Assembly (NCBI RefSeq): GCF_037975245.1
Contig: NC_092582.1
Location: 5,861,001 to 5,925,000, forward strand
DNA from: Apostichopus japonicus
Taxonomy: Eukaryota > Echinodermata > Holothuroidea > Aspidochirotida > Stichopodidae
Direction of reading: 5' to 3'
Length of the DNA stretch: 64,000 nt
Positions 53,016 through 64,000 of the stretch are shown here, in pieces. Every line of letters starts with the position of its first letter. Within the stretch, counting starts at the first letter, position 1. Both the position numbers and the translations under genes were made by a program. The notes beneath the pieces are model-generated. The model did not search any database. It saw only the letters and a program-made list of their open reading frames with translations, and was not told where the DNA came from.

Positions 53016-55701
53016 ATGACCAAGTTTGTACTATGATATTAAGAGTTGATAATACACTCGCTAAATGCATTGTTGTTTTATCTTGTCATTTTTCATCTCA
53101 TTGTAAAGTGGAGGGGGGAGGGTAGGGGGGAGGTGTCTAAATATCTGAGCAGCTTCAAGGCTTGGAGGAAAGAAAGTGGGTAACACATTTGCATGCTTGT
53201 ATCTGCTGGTCTAATGAATTATGGGGCAGGGGGAATGGGGGGGGGGGAATTGGGACAGTTGTCTTCTGTTTACACCGATATTAGACAAGGTTATTCAAAC
53301 ATCTGACAGCATAAACCTGCATATATGCATAACCCCTGCATATATGCATAATCCTGCATATATGCTTAAATGAGTCTTAAGGAAGAAAACAAACAAAAAC
53401 AATGAGACTTTAATCAAGACCATCTTTTCAGATATTGTATTAGAAATATTTCCCTGTAGTTGACTCAAATGTTGCCAAAAGCCCTTTCATTTATTACTGT
53501 TAAAAACATATTTTTTCTAGTCTACAAAAACTTCGAGCTCAGAACAGCTCTCTGTACAAAAGGTAGAAATTAAAAAAAAAATAGAAAAATATTAAACCCT
53601 TAATTGACAAATATAAAAGTGTCAGAATTATTTTAAGTAGATATTTCCCATAAAAATAAAATATGAAAAAGCAAGAGATGATAAACCAACCTCAGAAAGA
53701 AAAAAAAATTAGAAAAGATCTCATTTTGCCAAATATTTTATAAAATAAAAACTTTTAATTAGTTAACAAACCACAATGACCTTCAACTGTGCAGAAAGTA
53801 TCTCATTATACTTTTTTTGACGTAGTGCTCTGGAAATAGGACTTTACTATTCAAGGAAATAGCCAATTATGTATCCTTGTTTAACAATTTGCATAATAAG
53901 ATAGACACTATCAACTTAACATGACCAGAAACCCTTTTAGTTGATTGATTTGTTGAGACATAATATAGCTTTCAACATTTTTAAAAGTCATTTCATTTCC
54001 CAGTCCAGTCATTTCACCGTCTCCACACAACTGTATTGAACTCTATGGCGAAATACATGACAAACTCCTTTTTCAAGTCACTTATTTTTTGGGGGGTTTG
54101 GGGAAAATAAGTGGCTCGGGTATTGACTAGCTACAACACTGCTCAACACCAAGAGGACTATACAAAATATAAACGACTGATGAGGTGTGAAAGTTAGCTA
54201 TGATACCTTATTGCCAATAGGTCTTCCATATGCCAGTGCAAAGAACTGATACAGTCAGGGGGTGGATGGATGGGGTCACTTCAATACCTCCATACCGATA
54301 TATTTGCCTCATCGAAAGGATCCACAAGATATGTGAGGTTACTTTAATACTCACTGACAATAGACAGTGTAGAAGTAGTTTATGGATACATCAATACTAA
54401 CAGTATATCTAACCTTACCTAACAGTATATCTTACCACATCCAGAAGGGTGTATAAGATTACAATGGCAAATTCATTACATGATGTATCATTGCAACACA
54501 CTTTTTATAATTTCAGATTTATTACATGACCTAACACTGTATTACATGACGTAACACTGTATTACATGACCTAACACTGTATTACATGACGTAACACTGT
54601 ATTACATGACGTAACACTATATTACATGACGTAACACTATATTACATGACGTAACACTGACCGGTTCCCTGTTAATGTCAGACTTATTACATGATTTAAC
54701 AATGCATTACACTTCTTTTAATAGTAGATTCATTACATGATTTATCAATGCATAACACTTCTTTTAATAGCAGATTCCTCACGAAACATGATTTATTCAT
54801 ATTCATCATTACATTACCTTATGTCTTCATTAAGTGATCTAACAACGTATTACAGTCCTTTTAACATTTCTTAATGGATTATAGTTAATTCAATGGCAGT
54901 ATCATGCAATACATCTTTACTATACATAATGCATCAACCTAAGTTTTTGTGCAACACCATTATTCACAAAAAAAATTGTCATAGTTCTTTTTACCCTATT
55001 AAAGAACAGTCAAACAAAAACAAAAAAATCCTATGGCAAGAATAATAAAATACAAACTTGGAAATGTAACATCCCTGGTTTCATTTTCCTTAAAGTCCCA
55101 ACTTTTAAAACTAAATCTACACTCCAGAATAATGCAGCAGATTAGAAGTGGTGTCTGAGGTCATCTGAGGTCATCTGTCAGAAGTGCTTGCCTAATGTGT
55201 AACCAGTGAATTAGTGTTTCTGTCTGTGAGTTACATTACGGTGAAGACTGTTTGTATTTATACCCCTGCGTCGAGGCATGTGCCTGGTAAATTATTATTT
55301 ATCCTGTTTCTCCCGTTTCCACGATGGTCCGCAATTTGAATTTGTTCTTCTTGAAGTCTTTGTTTGTTTTTTCCCCTTTCAATTATTACTTCCCAACACG
55401 ATTCTTGGCAGAACTACTGCATGCAATACAAACTTGAGTGAACACTGTTTTTGGACTATTTCAGTTTATATATCAACTTGTAAGCAGCCAAAAAATGCTT
55501 ATTCTGTAAATCACTGATGTGCAGTTGGTTCGTTTGGCAATGATATAACTTTCTTTTTAACCTTTCCTTTAAAAACGATTTCACATTCTTTCCCTTCGTA
55601 AGCGATGTATTCCTTTGGAGCTAGGAATTGATTAAGTTTGCATCTTTCCCAGTAATATCAGCTGTTACTCCCCCGTGTGACCAATGGATGAGTCACCGTT
55701 G
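53016..55701. other. Convergent intergenic / collagen 3'UTR region
   Basis: AT-rich sequence between the DNMT1 3' end and the collagen stop codon. Apart from the 20-bp array listed separately I recognise no exon. Part is presumably the collagen 3'UTR, but its end is undetermined. Confidence 0.5.
54515..54660. repeat. 20-bp tandem repeat containing TGACGTAA
   Basis: Seven units of ATTACATGACGTAACACTGT, some with CCTAAC. TGACGTAA resembles a CREB/ATF half-palindrome, but repeat origin suffices to explain it. Confidence 0.92.
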
Positions 55702-58700
55702 CTAAGAGAAGCAAACTTCACCGACCTCTATGCCAAACGATTGCCCTCTTTGTCCATAATCAGAAGGCGAAAAGTCTTTGATCGGAAGCTGCTCTGGGTT
55801 AACTGTTTGGAACTCAAATATCGTTCTGAAGGTTTTCTTTTTTGATCTTTTCTGTGGAGGTCAAGAAACGGACGCAACTGTTGAAGATCTCAAACGGAGA
55901 AATGGCATTTTTGCAGTCATGATGCCTATGCGTCAGTACTGTAATGTGAAATTGCCTGCACTGCATTCAGCTATTTGAAATAATTCTTAAATTCAAAATG
56001 TGAATGACACTTGTCCGACTTTATCGGCCATCTAACAAGTTGAGCATCAGTACCAAGTAACAACGGCCTTGTACTCTGTATACAGATCGAGACAACCTTT
56101 TCATCAAGTATGAGTTGATATACTCAGAGATCTACACAGATATCTAATCATTTCATCAGGTATGACATGATATACTTACACCTCTACAGAGATGTACAAA
56201 CATATCTTAAAGTATGAATTGATATACTCACAACTCTACACAGATATATGATCATTTCATCAAGTATGAACTGATATACTCACAGCTCTACACATATCTA
56301 ATCATTTCATCAGATATAAATTGATATACTCACAGCTCTACACAGATATCTCATCATTTCATCAAGTATGAAATGATATACTCACACCTCTACAGAGATT
56401 TACAAAAACATCTTCAAGTATGATATGATATACTCAAAGCTCTACAAACATATCTCCAGGTATGACATGATATACTCACAGCTCTACACAGATTTACAAC
56501 ATTTCTTCAAGTATGAAATGCTATACTCACAGCTCTATAGAGAATTATGGTTTTTTCATCAAGTATGAATGATATACTCACACCTCTACAGAGATTTACA
56601 AACATATCTTCAAGTATGATATGATATACTTGAAGCTCTACAAACATATCTCCAGGTATGACATGATATACTCACAGCTCTAGACAGATGTACAAACATT
56701 TCTTCAAGTATGAAATGCTATACTCACAGCTCTATAGAGATTGATGGTCATTTCATCAAGTATGAACTGATAGACAGTAAAATGGCATTTAATGCAATCA
56801 TGGTGGCAGTATAAAAAGAATGAATTGATATACTCACAGCACATCTATCTTTGACAACATTATAAGCCAGATCTGTCCGTAATATTATTTCATCATCATA
56901 ACCTCTAAAACGTAATGCCCAATCATATGAATCCGTTTGAGAATCGTAGAAAGCCACCGATTTGGTGCAAAGATATGCAAACCTGAAATAAGGAAGAGAA
57001 CAGGTTGGTTTTGTTCATAGGTGCTTAGAGTCTCCCACTGAATTTGAAGAGAATTTGAATTGGACATGGAGGTTTGCACACGGGGGTTTGCACATGGGGT
57101 ATAGAACATTGTCATTTGTTAATAAACCTTGCAAAAATGCTTTGCAGAGGCCTGTAAGCCAAAGCAAATAGTTGGAAAAGAGCATTGAGAAATGTAAACT
57201 CAAACAGACACAGACAAAGTTTGAGCATAGGAAAGAGTATTATGTTGAGTTGTCTTTTTATTCCAAGGTATGCTGCATAGTTGTCATACATGATATCACT
57301 ACGGCAATTGAGCTGAAACTGTATATTGTATTTCTACATAATATTTCCATCATTTATCCACAGAGAAAACAAAAATTTCTACGAGAGAGTTTCTCAGATT
57401 AAATTCTAAATATTGCAATAAGCAAACATTCCAAATGTATCATTTTTCAAAAATAATTCAACAAGCAGATTATAATAATCTATCAAAGTAAAGGTTTCGA
57501 AGAATCATGACTGCCATGATGACATCACAGACCATTCACTGTGATCCACTTTTTAAAGTTAGGCAGAGTTTAGCCAGTCGAAGAAGGTTAAATACAATCC
57601 ACCATATCCTGAGTTAGGGAAAGGAGACTAAGATGGTCTTTTCAACTAACAGTGTAATTTTTTTCTGTTTTTTAAGGTAAGTATTACTTTGTCAGCTGCT
57701 ACTGAAATATCCTTTATACAGACTTTGTATCAAAATTCACCTCTGTGATGCTGAGCTGGACATCAAAGCCAGAAACCTGAGTTGCACCGACGAGGCAGCA
57801 TATCGTATCGTGAACCCTTGTCTGAGCTGACTAAACCAACGATTGGTTTTTTCATACTCTCTCGGCGTAACCTGAAGAAAAACAGCGGAATATCAGAACG
57901 GCCATAAATCAGAACATCTGTAGTACGTTGCTGTCGCATCAATGCAGCTAGGAATGCCCGTAACAAAGTAATTAACGGGTAAAACTCCTTAAGTTTCTAT
58001 TAGGGCGTTGTGGTCAAGTGGTTAAGGCAGTGGACTTGTGATCTAAGGATTACAGGTTCGAGCCCTGGCCAGATAATTAATGGCGTTGTGTCCTTGGGCA
58101 AGGCACTTTATCTCCATTGCCTCTCTTCACCCAGGTGTGTAAATGGGGACTTGCAAGGTGACTTGTAAATATAGTTGGTGTGTAGGTGTGACAAGTTACC
58201 AATGACCAGGGTTAAGTACAGCACTGAGAGACGTTATTGTAAATTATTAATAATTAACTAATAGAACTGTTAATTATTAACTAATAGAACTTATATAAAA
58301 CTAAGATCTATATCACCAATTTCTTGGTGAGCCATGAAAATCTGCTTTTAGTAAAAACAAATTACTCTTTGGTTAGAGTAGAGACACCATGTCTCTTTTC
58401 ATGTACGTAAAATGTTAGCTTATAATCTGACAGACTCTTTAATAAATGTTACAAATAACCAAAAAAAATTCTGGTCCAATCCATTACAATTACCATTACA
58501 ATTGCAGTTTTTTTTTGCATCATTGGTAGGTTCCAATAAAAAAAAAAAACTTAGGTTGCATTTAGTTCATTTTTTGGGCTACTCAGCTGACCATCCAAAA
58601 TACCTGTGGATATTTTTCTGTTTGCCAGTAGGAGAAAAAAGGCAATGGCATTTACCGGCCAGTATAGACAATAAGAAGATATGCACATGGGTTAAGTCAG

Positions 58701-61209
58701 TTTACAATCGTCAGTCAAAGAATCTGCCAGGTTTCTGTACATTACTGCTTATTTTCAGCAAATATTTTTGGTCTGCTCTCAAACTGATGTGGATATGGAA
58801 CTGGGAACTTGATTTTAGTGGTTTCAGTTTTTATGTACTTTCATATTTTAGTGAGTGGCTATAAACTTGTGATCTTCTAGTTGGTCTGCCTTTGCATTTC
58901 TGTTTATATCACAGGTTGTTATGGAGTGTGTTTGAATGTAATACCTGGGGGTTTCCTGTTGCGAAGCATTATACATTTTCATTACTTGGTTTAACACAGA
59001 CAACTTGCTAAAGGAACCATTTATAGTTTATATTTTAACCGGTATAACATTAATAGTTGAACCGGTGCTGTGGCCTAGTGGATAAAGGCGGTGGTGTTTG
59101 AAGCAATGAGGCCAGGTCCTCTAAGTAAGGTGGGTTTTTCATCCAAGAGCAATCTACGGTTTCTCATCTGAAATGACTTTCTAAATTGAAAAGATTCCAA
59201 ATTTGATTTAAAATGTTGAATTGGAAGCCACCTGATGTTTAAGCCACCAGACCTTTAAGTAGTAATCCATAAGCCCTTGTAGGTTTCTCCCACATTTGTG
59301 GTGGCTTTAGTAGGCTTCATAACAATAACTGCTCATTATTATTACTATTATTATTATCATTTGGTGACTAACTGAATAGATAGGGTATATTTTAAGGGTT
59401 CTAAAAGATTTACTGACAGTTTTTATCCTTCTGCTGTGAAGATATTCAATGCGCACCAAAAACCGTTAAACAATTTTACACTTTGTAGACTTTATATTGG
59501 ATATGAGGGCATTTTTATGTGTTTGTATGCTTTAATATTTTGTAGGTACATTTTATATTTTGTTCATATCAATATTTTATAGGAACTTTTTCATATCAAC
59601 GTACATTATTATACGTCTTATTTGTTGTTTACAATCTTTAATGTTTTGAGCTCTTGTTATCATCCAATTTCCATCGTATTTTTATATGATTGGCTGAATA
59701 AATATCTATCTATCTAGATAGTTTCAATATGAGCACTGTGCACTGCAGAATACACTTAATCATAGGAAAACGAAAAAAGGCAACTAATCTGGAAGTACAT
59801 TGACAGGGACTGGGTCAAATCACAAAAAGTAGCTTACACTCGCTGTAACAGCTGATATACAGGTTTTGTTCTTTGAGAATTGGCAAAATGCCTGGAAACT
59901 GTCTTGTCTGGAGCCACCATTTGGATCCAGCCAATATAAGCCTGAAAAAAAAAGAAAAAACAAGATTATAGGTCTCATTTATGAATGAAATGTCGGAAGA
60001 ATCTGTTAATGACTCTTCATGTCAGTGGAATATACTTTATATTTAGATCTAAATGCCAGGACTAGAACCACGCCTCCTGCTGAATATTCAACGGTCATAT
60101 AGGACACCAGCCAGTTGGGATAATTTCCTAATGCTGCAGATACCTCTCTAAACTCTACTCCAATATCATGCTCTCAAAGCACTGGTATTGTCAGTACAAA
60201 CAGTTCCTAACCTTGATCTGATAGAAAAATGATATTTTTACTGCTCGTACTGACAATACGAGTGCTCTGAAGCGGGGCATAACACTACAGTATAGAAAAA
60301 ATTGTCCCAACTGGGTGAGGACACTGTAGGCTTCAGTTGTATTTCCAGGTACAGCTGCTCTATAGACTTTCCAAATCACATTGCTGTTTGACCATATACA
60401 TATCAACATTAACGATGAAATTCCGATATGTATAGTAGCCTATCATTGAACGAAGCCGATCACTAAAGGATCCACATAACAAACTGTCAGATGGATAATT
60501 TCAAGACCTCAGTTTACAAGACCAAAACCCCTCTGGACACCAATGTTAGAACTGTCAGGTTATCGAGGTATAATTCTTATCCAGTATAATCAAGACTACT
60601 ATACCTCTCCCCTCCTCCTACCCTTCACCACCCCCCTTCCCCATCCCTGCTAATATCACATACATATTGGTATCCAAACAACACCTACCCAGAAGAATTT
60701 TCGTCATCTCCTTACGATCTCAGATTAACCGGTGGGCACTGACTGGAATTTTCCATGCTGCCCTTAAAAAAGGATCCCTTACCAATGGCACCCCTCTACC
60801 CAGTCCTAGTCTGTCATATTGCCATTACGAGACCTTATAATGATCTGGATCATATTTAACTTTGCTTACAACCAAACCTCTGAAGAATATGCTGTATCGA
60901 AAACCTGGAAGAAAATGCTTCGGTGGTCGTTCAAATTTCTGAAGATTGCCTGGGGTGGCCTTTTGAACATGCATTTTCTTTAAATCCAAGGTTACCATCT
61001 GACTTGCCCTAAAATAAGAAACAACTGGCTTCCCCTGGTCTGCATTTGAACCACTCACCATTCTCTAGATCTGGATGTAGCTGGTACAGGTTTGCACAAG
61101 ACAAGCCCGGAGCATCTTCCGTACCGTCAAACGATTTCAGGAGCCTTTCTTGGACCACAATATCGTCTAATCCACTTAAAATTTCTATGACTTGTTCACT
61201 TGAAAATTG
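55702..61209 (-). CDS. Fibrillar collagen, C-propeptide (COLFI) exons at the 3' end
   Basis: Minus-strand coding exons 61209-61059, 59941-59838, 57871-57741, 56982-56838 and 55851-55702 (stop TAG 55704-55702) join in frame to give 226 aa of COLFI domain. Landmarks in order: LSCANLYQLHPDLENG, LYWLDPNGGSRQDSF with Ca-site Asp/Asn, NRWFSQLRQG, VQLRFLALMSSSASQRFAYL, SVAFYDSQTDSYDWALRFRG, DRCAKRSKKKTFRTIFEF and the terminal SFGIEVGEVCFS. In procollagens this domain drives trimer formation in the ER and is cleaved off outside the cell. Cysteines equivalent to C1, C4, C5, C6, C7 and C8 are present; C2 and C3, the interchain pair, are absent. The triple-helix exons were not found up to 64000. Closest to the type V/XI-like fibrillar group by wording, but subtype is not claimed. 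Confidence 0.9.
56120..56838 (-). repeat. Minisatellite of about 52-57 bp repeating a collagen exon donor
   Basis: On the minus strand exon 56982-56838 ends GATGTGCT before gtgagtatatcaattc. The intron then repeats AGAGCT followed by GTGAGTATATCA about a dozen times, with the GTGAGT hexamer intact in about nine copies. Each unit ends TTCATACTTGATGAAATGA or a variant. Confidence 0.93.
58005..58230 (+). mobile_element. tRNA-derived SINE, 3' truncated
   Basis: Near-identical to the 5' part of the SINE at 6105-6470 (tRNA-like head, GGCAAGGCACTTTATCTCC body), with an internal deletion and a lost tail. It lies in a collagen intron. Confidence 0.85.
59055..59370 (+). mobile_element. tRNA-headed SINE of a second type
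   Basis: The head GGTGCTGTGGCCTAGTGGAT AAAGGCGG is tRNA-like. The body ends in an ATTATTATTACTATT tail near 59335-59360. The B box is degenerate. Confidence 0.55.
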
Positions 61210-62655
61210 CTTAAAGTTAATAGAGATAAAAGATTATCGACACAATGGCATGCATGGTGATGCAAAAAGGGGGGGGGGGAGGAACCTGGTCAACGTCTTC
61301 AGAGAGCCAATTCCGCATAGTGGTGATATTTTTGGAAGGTGAGTTAATTAGCGGATAATCCACCTGTCAGGTATCCAGAATGTAACCTTGGCAACTACGA
61401 CAGATAAGTTCTTAATGTTACTATAATGGTTTTCACCTCGATCGAGTGCATCACCATGGAAATTTCTATAAAGTATAAATAACTCAGGGTGCATACAACA
61501 GAAAACAAAACATGACTGTCTGTCCGTCACAGGTTGACACTTCCTAAGGAAGTTTCTGTTTTAACGACACCATCACAGGGAATAAATTAGCGTTCCACTT
61601 TTGTGAAGCACTATTCAGGGCTCTGAAGTTTGCCTCTTGTAATGTACTGTGGTTTCTGTGTACAAAACTACCATACTGTACATCCTTGCAATCGTATAGC
61701 AAATTGCGACATTTTGCATGAAAATCTTTTGCGATGTGACACGTACCGGATAAGTAATTCCTGGCATCAATGGCTAAACATAGTAGATAAGGTATGTGTT
61801 TTATGTAAAGTTCAATCAATATAATGATAGACTGAACAGTGCAATACATACTGTAAGACGTACAGAGAGTAATCAATAGGCTAATAACATATGCAAATTG
61901 CAACTGCATATAGCCACCATATTATGGGCAGTCCATGAGCCTTAAATTTTACCATACACTCTACTGAACCCTTTCTGTTGATGGAACCTCACAAACTTTG
62001 ATATTTTACCTTAGTACTTCATATGATATAAGCATAGGCAGTGGTGTACTAAGCGAGGGATGAGGCAGTCCACCTCGAGTACCAGTCGGGGGGGTGTGTC
62101 GTGCCAAAGCCCCCCCCCCAAAAAAAATAAAGTTTCCCTTTTTTTGTAAATCATTGTGTAATCAGTTCAAAGTTTTGCCAAAGATAGCACCATTTTTCAT
62201 GCAAGCCACCTTACGTTAAACAAAATTTTCTCTTAGACCCCTCCCCCAGGATGACATCCCTACATGGGATGATAAGGATCTGCCCTGTTTGCCAACTATT
62301 CTAGGTACATCAATGAGCATTTTTATATGCTCCTAATAACCTCACAATGTTTTTTTTTGACATGCTCTTGAATTGATGATGTAATAACTCACAGTGGTAC
62401 AGCGGCCTATGCCCCAGCATAAATGCATCATGTTTGCACTGCAAAGGCAGGACATGTGGTTTAAGACAGCTAGGCTCAATGACACATTTTTTTGTTTTCA
62501 TTCCCACAAGGGGTACGAAGTAGCAATAGTTAAGTATCCCATATCGCAGAAATGGTCTATGAAGTGCAATATCTCATTCTCAGAACATTACATGTACGTA
62601 GGGATGAGATAAACTAGGACTCAGGTCTGCACAGTGCATGCTCTGTGCAATAAAT
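61210..62655. other. Collagen upstream intron, no exon recognised
   Basis: I searched the minus strand for Gly-X-Y coding stretches and found none. It contains a fragment of the repeat family seen at 5380 (61655-61735) and a G/C-homopolymer-rich patch near 62090-62250 resembling the MITE interiors. Confidence 0.5.
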
Positions 62656-63000
62656 ACTGATTATAACTGCATGCCACATATAGAGTAATTACATGCAGTA
62701 TGCAATATAATATGAATATAAAAATATGTGTGAATTATAATTACATATGCTACCGGTACTATGCAGTGTGCACACTGATTAACTGCATGCCACGTATAGA
62801 GTAATAACATGCAGTATGCAATATAATATGAATATAAAAATATGTGTGAATTATAATTACATATGCTACCGGTACTATGCAGTGTGCACACTGATTAACT
62901 GCATGCCACATATAGAGTAATTACATGCAGTATGCAATATAATATGAATATAAAAATATATGTGAATTATAATATACTATGTGTACTATGCAGTGTGCAT
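62655..63000. repeat. 116-bp tandem repeat, nearly three copies
   Basis: AACTGCATGCCAC recurs at 116-bp intervals (about 62665, 62781, 62897), each followed by the same AT-rich body and TGCTACCGGTACTATGCAGT. Confidence 0.93.
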
Positions 63001-63119
63001 TGATGACAGTATAAAGTGTGCAATCTTTACTATGAGTAAAACATGGCATGCAAGAGGACCTATGAGCAAGACTTAAGACATGCATATATATAGTGCAAAA
63101 CATATTGTATGATATATGC

Positions 63120-63660
63120 AAATACACAATATACACAAAGACATACATAGGGCAACAAGTACATAAAGAAGCATACATAGTTTGCCATAGCTATATATAT
63201 ATACTAGGAGTATGATATGTAATGTGCAGCATACACAAAGGCATGCATAGGGCAACAAGTACATAAACAAGCATACATAGTTTGCCATAGCTATATATAT
63301 ATACTAGGAGTATGATATGTAATGTGCAGCATACACAAAGGCATGCATAGGACAACAAGTACATAAAGAAGCATACATAGTTTGCCATATCTATATATAT
63401 ATACTAGGAGTATGATATGTAATGTGCAGCATACACAAAGGCATGCATAGGGCAACAAGTACATAAACAAGCATACATAGTTTGCCATATCTATATATAT
63501 ATACTAGGAGTATGATATGTAATGTGCAGCATACACAAAGGCATGCATAGGGCAACAAGTACATAAGAAGCATACATGGTTTGCCCGTACATACTATGAG
63601 TATGATATGTAATGTGCAATATATACATAAAGGCATGCGTAGGACCAAAAATACTAGCAA
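63120..63660. repeat. 100-bp tandem repeat, about five copies
   Basis: GCATACATAGTTTGCCATA recurs at 100-bp intervals (about 63171, 63271, 63371, 63471). The unit contains TATATATATACTAGGAGTAT and AGGCATGCATAGG. Because the period is 100, the repeat stays open in one frame only by chance. Confidence 0.95.
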
Positions 63661-64000
63661 TAATATATGTAAAATGTAGCACACACAGTATATAATGCGA
63701 TGCAACAAGTCCAGAGCACTGATGCTGGAAGCCTAAACAGGCCTAGAAAAGATTTTTTTAAGTACTGTACTTGATCATTTAAGGTACTTTTCCAAACAAA
63801 GGCCAACAGAAGGACAAGTATACAATGACTTATTGTATATGCTGTGTTTTTCTTATTTGATTTCCAAGATATAGCATAAAGCCCTCATCATAGGTTTTAA
63901 CATCAGAAATGCTTCCTGAAGAGCAACTTGATGATAACATATACCATACATCATAGTGGGCCAGATACAAACCTTTAGGGTTTACACAGCACCGCCCCCC

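Noticed and set aside
57763-57966. Frame KPIVGLVSSDKGSRYDMLPR in the third collagen exon
   Set aside because: Frame 0 (RWFSQLRQG...VQLRFLALMSSSASQ) matches COLFI and keeps splice phase.
58412-58864. 150-residue plus-strand open frame
   Set aside because: No recognisable domain, homopolymer-coded Lys/Phe runs, lies in a collagen intron antisense to the gene; treated as chance.
62040-62250. Possible further hAT-like MITE (CAGTGGTGTACTAAGCGAGG)
   Set aside because: A left-end-like sequence is present but no matching right end or target duplication was found.
63073-63708. Overlapping minus-strand frames with Tyr/Cys repeats
   Set aside because: Translation of the 100-bp tandem repeat.

Overview
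This is animal (metazoan) genomic DNA, AT-rich and intron-dense, probably from a marine invertebrate deuterostome and most likely an echinoderm. The evidence is a full-length intron-rich DNMT1, a FIRRM gene with an AT-AC minor-class intron, a fibrillar-collagen C-propeptide, and many tRNA-headed SINEs, MITEs and minisatellites. The species cannot be fixed from the sequence. Genes were built by eye: exons were joined where a GT-AG (once AT-AC) boundary, reading phase and alignment to remembered family sequences all agree.

Layout: (1) 185-2387, plus strand: last four coding exons of a matrin-type zinc-finger nuclear protein. (2) 5075-19838, minus strand: all 18 coding exons of a FIRRM (C1orf112) orthologue, 913 aa, the partner of FIGNL1 in recombination control. 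(3) 19839-21644: shared 5' region of two head-to-head genes, holding a Mutator-like MITE and a consensus E2F site. (4) 21645-51577, plus strand: complete DNMT1, 35 coding exons, 1606 aa, with DMAP1-binding region, PIP box, RFTS, CXXC, two BAH domains, KG linker and methyltransferase. (5) 55702-61209, minus strand: last five coding exons of a fibrillar collagen (COLFI domain). Its triple helix lies outside the window or was not seen. (6) 61210-64000: tandem repeats.

The matrin-like gene and FIRRM converge, FIRRM and DNMT1 diverge, and DNMT1 and the collagen converge. DNMT1 (maintenance methylation at the fork) and FIRRM (RAD51 removal and mitotic fidelity) are both S-phase functions, so a shared E2F-type promoter is plausible but inferred.

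The most unusual signal is not a gene. In all four genes, tandem repeats or short duplications start at, or contain, a 5' splice site, so intronic arrays carry copies of exon ends and donor sites. Clear cases follow DNMT1 exons 15, 19, 21 and 34, FIRRM exon 3 and the fourth collagen exon seen here. Weaker cases follow DNMT1 exon 16 and the first matrin-like exon. Other notable points are the FIRRM AT-AC intron, a collagen propeptide lacking exactly the two interchain cysteines, and several MITEs with intact target-site duplications.
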